Assembly: GCA_027315045.1 (NCBI GenBank)
Contig: DAHUZS010000014.1
Span: 1 to 45,909, forward strand
DNA: 45,909 nucleotides
DNA from: Acidimicrobiaceae bacterium
Lineage (GTDB): Bacteria; Actinomycetota; Acidimicrobiia; Acidimicrobiales; RAAP-2
Direction: 5' to 3'
The notes under the pieces are model-generated. The model saw nothing but the letters and a program-made list of their open reading frames with translations, had not been told where the DNA came from and ran no database searches. How positions within the stretch are numbered: position 1 is the first letter of the stretch; each line of letters starts with the position of its first letter. A program made the position numbers and the translations under genes. Positions 40,990 through 45,909 of this stretch are shown here, one piece after another.

Positions 40990-43818
40990 GTGCCCAAGGC
41001 ACTCGTGATCGTCGAGTCCCCGGCCAAGGCCCGCACCATCGCGGGCATGCTCGGCCCGGACTTCGTCGTCGAGTCCTCGGTCGGCCACATCCGCGACCTG
41101 CCCCGCGGGGCCGACGAGATCCCCGCCGCCTACAAGGGCGAGGAGTGGTCGCGCCTCGGGGTCGACGTGGACAACGGGTTCAAGCCCCTCTACGTGGTCT
41201 CGCCGGAGAAGAAGTCGGTCGTGGCCAATCTGAAGCGGCAGCTGAAGCGGGCCGACGAGTTGTATTTGGCGACCGACGAGGACCGCGAGGGCGAGTCGAT
41301 CGCCTGGCACCTCTACGAGGTGCTGGCCCCCCAGATCCCGGTCAAGCGGATGGTGTTCCACGAGATCACCCCAGCCGCCCTCCAGCGGGCGGTCGAGCAT
41401 CCGAGAGAGCTCGACCGCCGTCTGGTCGACGCCCAGGAGGCCCGCCGGATCCTCGACCGCCTCTACGGCTACGAGGTCTCCCCGGTCCTGTGGAAGAAGG
41501 TCATGCCCCGCCTCTCGGCCGGGCGGGTCCAGAGCGTAGCCACCCGCATGATCGTCGAGCGCGAGCGGGCCCGCATGCGGTTCCGCTCGGCCACCTGGTG
41601 GGGCCTCGAGGGCACCTTCGCCTCCCCCGGCCGGACCGGGGCGGCCGACCCGGCCGTCCCGCCGAGCTTCGCCGCCACCCTGGTCACCCTGGACGGGACC
41701 CCGGTCGCCACCGGGCGGGACTTCAACGCCGACGGCGAGGTGGATCACCCGGACCGGGTCCGGGTGATCGACGAGCCGGTCGCCCGGGCACTGGCCGAGG
41801 GGCTTGTCGACGCGACGTTCACCGTGACCTCGGTCACCGAGCGGCCCTTCCGGCGCTCGCCGGCCCCGCCCTTCATGACCTCCACCCTCCAACAGGAGGC
41901 CGGGCGCAAGCTCCGCTTCAGCGCCCAGCGGGCCATGCAGGTGGCCCAGCGCCTCTACGAGCAGGGCTGGATCACCTACATGCGGACCGACTCGACCACG
42001 CTGTCGGACGAGGCGCTGTCGGCCGCCCGGTCCCAGGCCGTCTCGCTCTACGGCCCCGAGTACGTGCCGGAGCGTCCCCGCCGCTACGAGCGCAAGGTCA
42101 AGAACGCGCAGGAGGCCCACGAGGCCATCCGCCCGGCCGGTGAGAGTTTCCGGACCCCCGAGCAGGCGGCCGGCTCGCTCGGGGGCGATGAGCTACGGCT
42201 CTACGAGCTGATCTGGAAGCGGACCGTCGCCTCCCAGATGCCCGATGCCACCGGGCGCAGCGCCCAGGTGCGCCTGGCCGCGCCGGTCCCCGAAATTCTC
42301 GACGGGCTCGGCGGGAGCGAGGCCGAGTTTTCGGCCAATGGCCGGGTCATCACCTTCCCGGGGTTCCTGCGCGCTTACGTCGAGGGCGACGACGATCCCG
42401 AGGCCGAGCTGGCCGACCGGGAGGTCACCCTCCCGCCGCTCACCGAGGGCCAGCAGGTGGCGGCGAGCGCCTTCGAGCCCGGGGCCCATGCGACCCAGCC
42501 CCCGGCCCGCTACACCGAGGCGTCGCTGGTGAAGGCGATGGAGGAGCTGGGGGTGGGCCGGCCGTCCACCTATGCCACCGTGATTTCGACCATCGTCGAC
42601 CGGGGGTACGTGTGGAAGAAGGGCTCGGCATTGGTCCCGAGCTTCACCGCCTTCGCGGTGGTCTCCCTCCTCGAGCGTCATTTCGGCGAACTGGTCGACT
42701 ACGGGTTCACCGCCTCCATGGAGAACGACCTCGACGAGATCGCCGACGGCCGCGAGGAGGCGCTCCCCTGGCTCACCCGCTTCTACTTCGGCTCACCCGA
42801 GGACGGGGCCGCTGGAGGCGGGCCCTCGGCTTCGGCCCTCGACGGGCACGTGGCCGAGCCCGGCGCGCTCGGCGGGGACACCCTGCGGCTCGGGCTCAAG
42901 GCCGCCGTCGCCGTCCACCTTGGTGAGATCGACGCCCGGGAGATCAACTCGATCCCGATCGGCGCCGACGCCAACGGGGAGCCCATCGTGGTCCGGGTAG
43001 GCCGCTACGGTCCCTACCTCCAGCGAGCCGAGGACCGGGCTTCGCTGGCCGAGGACCTGCCCCCCGACGAGCTGACGGTCGGCCGGGCCGAGGAACTGCT
43101 GGCCGCCCCCTCGGGGGACCGGGTGCTCGGCACCGATCCGGGGACCGGGTTCGAGGTGTGGGTCAAGGCCGGTCGGTTTGGCCCCTACGTCCAGCTGGGC
43201 GAGGTGGTCGAGGGTCGGCCCAAGCCCCGGACCGCTTCGTTGTTCGCCTCGATGAGCCCCGAGACCCTCACCCGCGAGCAGGCGCTCGAGCTCCTCTCCA
43301 TCCCCCGCAGTGTCGGAGTAGACACCGACACCGGCGAGGAGATCGTGGCCCACAACGGCCGGTTCGGTCCCTACCTCAAGCGGGGCGCCGACACCCGCAG
43401 CCTGACCTCCGAGGAGCAGCTCCTCACGATCGGCCTGGACGAGGCGAAGGCGGTCTTCGCCCAGCCTAAGACGAGGCGGGGCCGAACTCCGGCGGGGCCG
43501 CTGCGCGAGCTCGGGACCGATCCCGACACCAACCTGGCGGTGGTGGTCCGGGATGGCCGCTTCGGCCCCTATGTGACCGACGGGACGGTCAACGCTTCGC
43601 TCCGCCGGGGGGACAACCTGGAGTCGATCACCCTGGAGCGGGCCTCGGAGCTGCTGGCCGAACGCCGCGCCGCCGGCCCGCCGGCCCGGCGAGCCGGCAA
43701 GGCCACCAACACGACGGCCAAGAAGGCGGCGAAGAAGCGGGCGCCGGTCAAGAAGGCGGCGAAGAAGCGGGCGCCGGCCAAGAAGGCGGCCAGCACCGGC
43801 GGCGACGCGCCGGCCTGA
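40990..43818 (+). CDS. topA: DNA topoisomerase I (type IA) with lysine-rich C-terminal tail
   Basis: 942 residues from GTG at 40990, with AGGAG 5 nt upstream. The Toprim domain opens with LVIVESPAKARTIAGML and contains ATDEDREGESIAW. The catalytic tyrosine is Y330 in YMRTDST. The central domain includes KMEELGVGRPSTYA-like sequence. The C-terminus carries repeated GRFGPYV modules instead of zinc fingers, then a basic tail of KKAAKKRAP repeats, as in other actinobacterial enzymes, where it aids processivity. It relaxes negative supercoils. A TTGACA at 40902-40907 may be its -35 box; no -10 is clear. Confidence 0.95.
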   Translation: MPKALVIVESPAKARTIAGMLGPDFVVESSVGHIRDLPRGADEIPAAYKGEEWSRLGVDVDNGFKPLYVVSPEKKSVVANLKRQLKRADELYLATDEDREGESIAWHLYEVLAPQIPVKRMVFHEITPAALQRAVEHPRELDRRLVDAQEARRILDRLYGYEVSPVLWKKVMPRLSAGRVQSVATRMIVERERARMRFRSATWWGLEGTFASPGRTGAADPAVPPSFAATLVTLDGTPVATGRDFNADGEVDHPDRVRVIDEPVARALAEGLVDATFTVTSVTERPFRRSPAPPFMTSTLQQEAGRKLRFSAQRAMQVAQRLYEQGWITYMRTDSTTLSDEALSAARSQAVSLYGPEYVPERPRRYERKVKNAQEAHEAIRPAGESFRTPEQAAGSLGGDELRLYELIWKRTVASQMPDATGRSAQVRLAAPVPEILDGLGGSEAEFSANGRVITFPGFLRAYVEGDDDPEAELADREVTLPPLTEGQQVAASAFEPGAHATQPPARYTEASLVKAMEELGVGRPSTYATVISTIVDRGYVWKKGSALVPSFTAFAVVSLLERHFGELVDYGFTASMENDLDEIADGREEALPWLTRFYFGSPEDGAAGGGPSASALDGHVAEPGALGGDTLRLGLKAAVAVHLGEIDAREINSIPIGADANGEPIVVRVGRYGPYLQRAEDRASLAEDLPPDELTVGRAEELLAAPSGDRVLGTDPGTGFEVWVKAGRFGPYVQLGEVVEGRPKPRTASLFASMSPETLTREQALELLSIPRSVGVDTDTGEEIVAHNGRFGPYLKRGADTRSLTSEEQLLTIGLDEAKAVFAQPKTRRGRTPAGPLRELGTDPDTNLAVVVRDGRFGPYVTDGTVNASLRRGDNLESITLERASELLAERRAAGPPARRAGKATNTTAKKAAKKRAPVKKAAKKRAPAKKAASTGGDAPA
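43720..43791 (+). repeat. 30-bp tandem repeats coding the basic tail of TopA
   Basis: Two full copies of a 30-base unit (43720-43749 and 43750-43779) and the start of a third encode KKAAKKRAPV/A. The two copies differ by a single base. Copy number may vary between strains by slippage. Confidence 0.8.
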
Positions 43819-43833
43819 GCTGCGTGAGCGCCG

Positions 43834-43839
43834 CACAAT
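43834..43839 (+). promoter_or_regulatory. -10-like box CACAAT for tmk (leaderless)
   Basis: CACAAT (one mismatch to TACAAT) lies 6 nt before the GTG at 43846. The tmk-holB pair therefore probably has its own promoter, separate from topA. Confidence 0.4.
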
Positions 43840-43845
43840 AGAGCG

Positions 43846-44472
43846 GTGACAGAACGGACCGGATCGCGCGGACGTCTCATCGCGCTGGAGGGTGTCGACG
43901 GGTGCGGCAAGTCGACCCAGGCGCGACTCTTGGGCGCGCAGCTGGGCGCGCTGTACACGTTCGAGCCCGGGGACACCGAGCTCGGCGCGGCCGTCCGGGC
44001 GCTCCTGCTCGGCCCGGGCCCGGCCCCGTCGGCCCGCACCGAGGCGTTGCTCATGGCGGCCGATCGGGCCCAGCACGTCGACGAGTTGATCGAGCCGGCG
44101 CTCGCCGGTGGCCAGTGGGTCGTGACCGACCGCTACAGCGGCTCCTCCTTCGCCTACCAGGCGTGGGGGCGACGGCTCGGGGTGGCCGCGCTCGCCCCGG
44201 TCCTCGAGTTCGCGACGGGGGGTCTCGCCGCCGATCTCTCGATCCTCTTGGAGGTCCCGGCGGCGCTGGCCCGGGAACGGTTGGGCGGTTCGGACCCGGA
44301 CCGCCTGGAGGGCCAGGGTCCCGACTTCCACGCTCGGGTGGCCGAGGGCTACCGGGAGCTGGCGCGCTCGGACCCCGACCGCTGGGCGGTGGTCGACGGC
44401 ACCGCCGACATCGGCGCCGTGGCCGAAGCGGTGGCCGCCGCGGTCGAGTTCCGCCTGGGTCGACCGGGGTGA
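43846..44472 (+). CDS. tmk: Thymidylate kinase
   Basis: 208 residues from GTG at 43846. The P-loop EGVDGCGKST is at residues 15-24, the DR(Y/H) motif is TDRYSGSSFAYQ, and the LID region RLEGQGPDFHARV follows. It phosphorylates dTMP to dTDP. The FEPGDTELG segment takes the place of the usual TREPGGT loop after the P-loop, and one arginine of that motif is missing, a minor variation. Its stop overlaps the GTG of holB, the common bacterial tmk-holB arrangement. Confidence 0.93.
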   Translation: MTERTGSRGRLIALEGVDGCGKSTQARLLGAQLGALYTFEPGDTELGAAVRALLLGPGPAPSARTEALLMAADRAQHVDELIEPALAGGQWVVTDRYSGSSFAYQAWGRRLGVAALAPVLEFATGGLAADLSILLEVPAALARERLGGSDPDRLEGQGPDFHARVAEGYRELARSDPDRWAVVDGTADIGAVAEAVAAAVEFRLGRPG

Positions 44473-45569
44473 GCGTCACCGACGAGCACCCGGTGGCCGC
44501 CCTGTTCGCCGAGGTGGTGGGCCAGGGTCCGGCGGTGAGCGCTCTGCAGAGCGCCGCCCGGCACCCGGTCCACGCGTACCTGTTTCTCGGCACCGAGGGA
44601 TCCGGGACGCGACCCGCGGCCCGGGCGTTCGCCGCCGCGCTCCTGTGCCCGGCGGGGGGCTGCGGCGCCTGCGACACCTGTCGTCGAGCCCTGGCCGGCA
44701 CCCACCCGGACCTCGTGGTGGTGGAACGGACCGGGGCCGCCCTCGGGATCGACGACGCCCGTCGCCTGGCCCTCCTGGCCCAGCGCCGGCCGTTCGAGGC
44801 CGACCGTCAGGTGCTGGTCGTCACGGACGTGCACCTCGCCGTCCGTTCGGCCCCGGCCCTCTTGAAGACGGTGGAGGAGCCACCGCCGGGCACGGTGTTC
44901 GTCCTGCTGTGCGAGTCCGTGCCGCCGGAGCTGGTGACCATCGCCAGCCGCTGCGTCGAAGTCCGGTTCCCCCCCATCGCCCCGGGGGTGGTCGAGGCCT
45001 GGCTCCTGGCGCGCGGTGTCGATCCCGATCGGGCCGCGGTGCTCGCCGAGGGCAGCAGCGGGGACCTGGACCGGGCCCGCCTGCTCGCCGAGGACGAGGG
45101 CTTCGTAGCCCGCCACGACCTCTGGCGCTCGGTGCCGGGCCGCCTGAGCGGCGAGGGCTCGGTGGTGGCCGCACTGGCCCGCGATCTCCTGGCAGCGGCT
45201 GAGGCCGCGGTCGGCCCGCTGCGCGAGCAGCACGCCGAGGCACTCGCCGGCCTGGCGGCCGAGGCCGAGAGCCTCGGCGAGCGGACGAACCCCGGCCGGC
45301 GCGACTTGCTCGAGCGCCAACACCGCGAGGAGCGGCGGTGGCGGACTGACGAGATCCGGGCCGGCCTCGGGGTCCTTGCCCGCGCCTATCGGGACCGGCT
45401 GGCCCACCTCGTCGCGACCGGTGCGGGCGGGAAGGAGATCGAGCGCTGCCGGGCGGCCTGCGACGCCGTCAGCCGGGCCGCCGCGTCGCTCGAGCGCAAC
45501 CCCAACGAGTCGCTCATGCTTGAGTCCCTGCTCGTACGGCTCTCCCGGGCCCCGCAGGGGCAGGCGTAG
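44469..45569 (+). CDS. holB: DNA polymerase III delta-prime subunit
   Basis: 366 residues from GTG at 44469 (GTGA overlap with tmk). The AAA+ clamp-loader fold begins GQGPAVSALQSA. The P-loop position is degenerate (GTEGSGTRPAA without Lys), as expected for delta-prime. A zinc-binding module CPAGGCGACDTC follows, then a VLVVTDVHLAVRSAPALLKTVEEPP Walker B/sensor block that ends in an intact EEPP. It stabilises the clamp loader that places the sliding clamp at primers. It is the last protein gene of the window. Confidence 0.92.
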   Translation: MSVTDEHPVAALFAEVVGQGPAVSALQSAARHPVHAYLFLGTEGSGTRPAARAFAAALLCPAGGCGACDTCRRALAGTHPDLVVVERTGAALGIDDARRLALLAQRRPFEADRQVLVVTDVHLAVRSAPALLKTVEEPPPGTVFVLLCESVPPELVTIASRCVEVRFPPIAPGVVEAWLLARGVDPDRAAVLAEGSSGDLDRARLLAEDEGFVARHDLWRSVPGRLSGEGSVVAALARDLLAAAEAAVGPLREQHAEALAGLAAEAESLGERTNPGRRDLLERQHREERRWRTDEIRAGLGVLARAYRDRLAHLVATGAGGKEIERCRAACDAVSRAAASLERNPNESLMLESLLVRLSRAPQGQA

Positions 45570-45606
45570 GATACGGCGTTCGGTCCGGCAGTTGAGCCGG
45601 CGGTCC

Positions 45607-45682
45607 GCCTGGGTAGCTCAGCCGGCAGAGCAGCGCACTCGTAATGCGCAGGTCCGGGGTTCGATTCCCCGCCCAGGCTCCA
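45607..45682 (+). tRNA. tRNA-Thr (anticodon CGT)
   Basis: Complete cloverleaf: acceptor GCCTGGG/CCCAGGC, D arm GCTC/GAGC, anticodon stem GCGCA/TGCGC with loop CTCGTAA (anticodon CGT, reads ACG), T arm CGGGG-TTCGATT-CCCCG, discriminator T, and CCA encoded at 45680-45682. A TAGGAT sequence at 45567-45572 may be its -10 box. Confidence 0.97.
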
Positions 45683-45909
45683 GATAGCCACCGGGTCAGT
45701 TAGCCGACACGACCACCAGGGCCCGCATCGCTCGGTTGAAGCGGCGGGTAGGCAATGGTGAGCTTTCGCGGCTCTCCGCGTTGACGCGTGGGTGGACGCG
45801 AACAGGTGAGCTTCCCATAGGTATCCACCAATAGGAGTCCCGCGCCCCTGATTCTCGGGTTTGCCAACCCAATCGAGAACGGGGGACACGGGACATGGTG
45901 GAAGGTAGT

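Noticed and set aside
45683-45909. Minus-strand frame (45696-45896) after tRNA-Thr as the tail of a second integrase
   Set aside because: No catalytic His or Tyr motif; composition looks like chance. No gene is supported in these last 227 bases.

Overview
The window reads as a chromosome segment of a high-GC actinobacterium. Markers are a WhiB regulator beside a pair of ArsA/Get3-like ATPases, a GlnR-type orphan regulator beside two glutamine synthetases, a CeoB/CeoC-like TrkA pair beside an APC-type transporter, a topoisomerase I with a lysine-rich tail, and many GTG starts with TANNNT boxes 6-7 nt upstream (leaderless transcription). A K+-independent proton pyrophosphatase and a thermopsin-like secreted protease would suit an acidophilic lineage such as Acidimicrobiia. 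That placement is inference; no rRNA gene is present.

The left part, about 1-13.9 kb, is an accessory region. Its GC is visibly lower, it has longer gene-poor gaps, and many proteins are exported or of unknown function. It carries three membrane proteins with cytoplasmic zinc ribbons, a thermopsin-like protease, an FHA/winged-helix protein whose gene ends in a run of 14 G that overlaps the start of a transmembrane Ser/Thr kinase, a large secreted protein with an IPT/TIG-like domain, and a secreted protein with seven Cys-paired repeats. It ends with an excisionase-like gene and a tyrosine recombinase. The recombinase frame runs into the antisense strand of tRNA-Pro(CGG), as expected for an island integrated at a tRNA 3' end.

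From about 14 to 45.9 kb the sequence is compact, very GC-rich core genome. In order: a minus-strand group (hypothetical protein, CBS/CorC protein, CheY-like receiver, two ArsA-like ATPases); whiB; a VKOR plus thioredoxin-like disulfide module; Nudix and metallo-beta-lactamase hydrolases; a frameshifted Mrp-type Fe-S carrier ATPase divergent from erpA; an unusual protein joining a [2Fe-2S] subunit to a shortened molybdopterin-subunit-like domain; and RidA. The nitrogen block follows (glnR-like gene, GlnA2-like synthetase, divergent glnA), with a candidate GlnR operator between the synthetases. Then come a divergent HisI homologue, nadE, a group-2 sigma factor, a 25-residue membrane miniprotein, a HAD phosphatase, the TrkA pair and an APC transporter fused to an OB-fold, hppA, topA, tmk, holB and tRNA-Thr(CGT).

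Likely working groups are Fe-S biogenesis (mrp, erpA, the [2Fe-2S] fusion), nitrogen assimilation (glnR, two synthetases, glutamine-dependent nadE), K+ and energy homeostasis (TrkA pair, APC transporter, pyrophosphatase), extracytoplasmic disulfide formation (VKOR plus thioredoxin-like protein), and DNA replication (topA-tmk-holB). The least described set is the FHA-kinase/zinc-ribbon/secreted-protein locus at 0.6-10.2 kb. No CRISPR array and no complete insertion sequence were seen.
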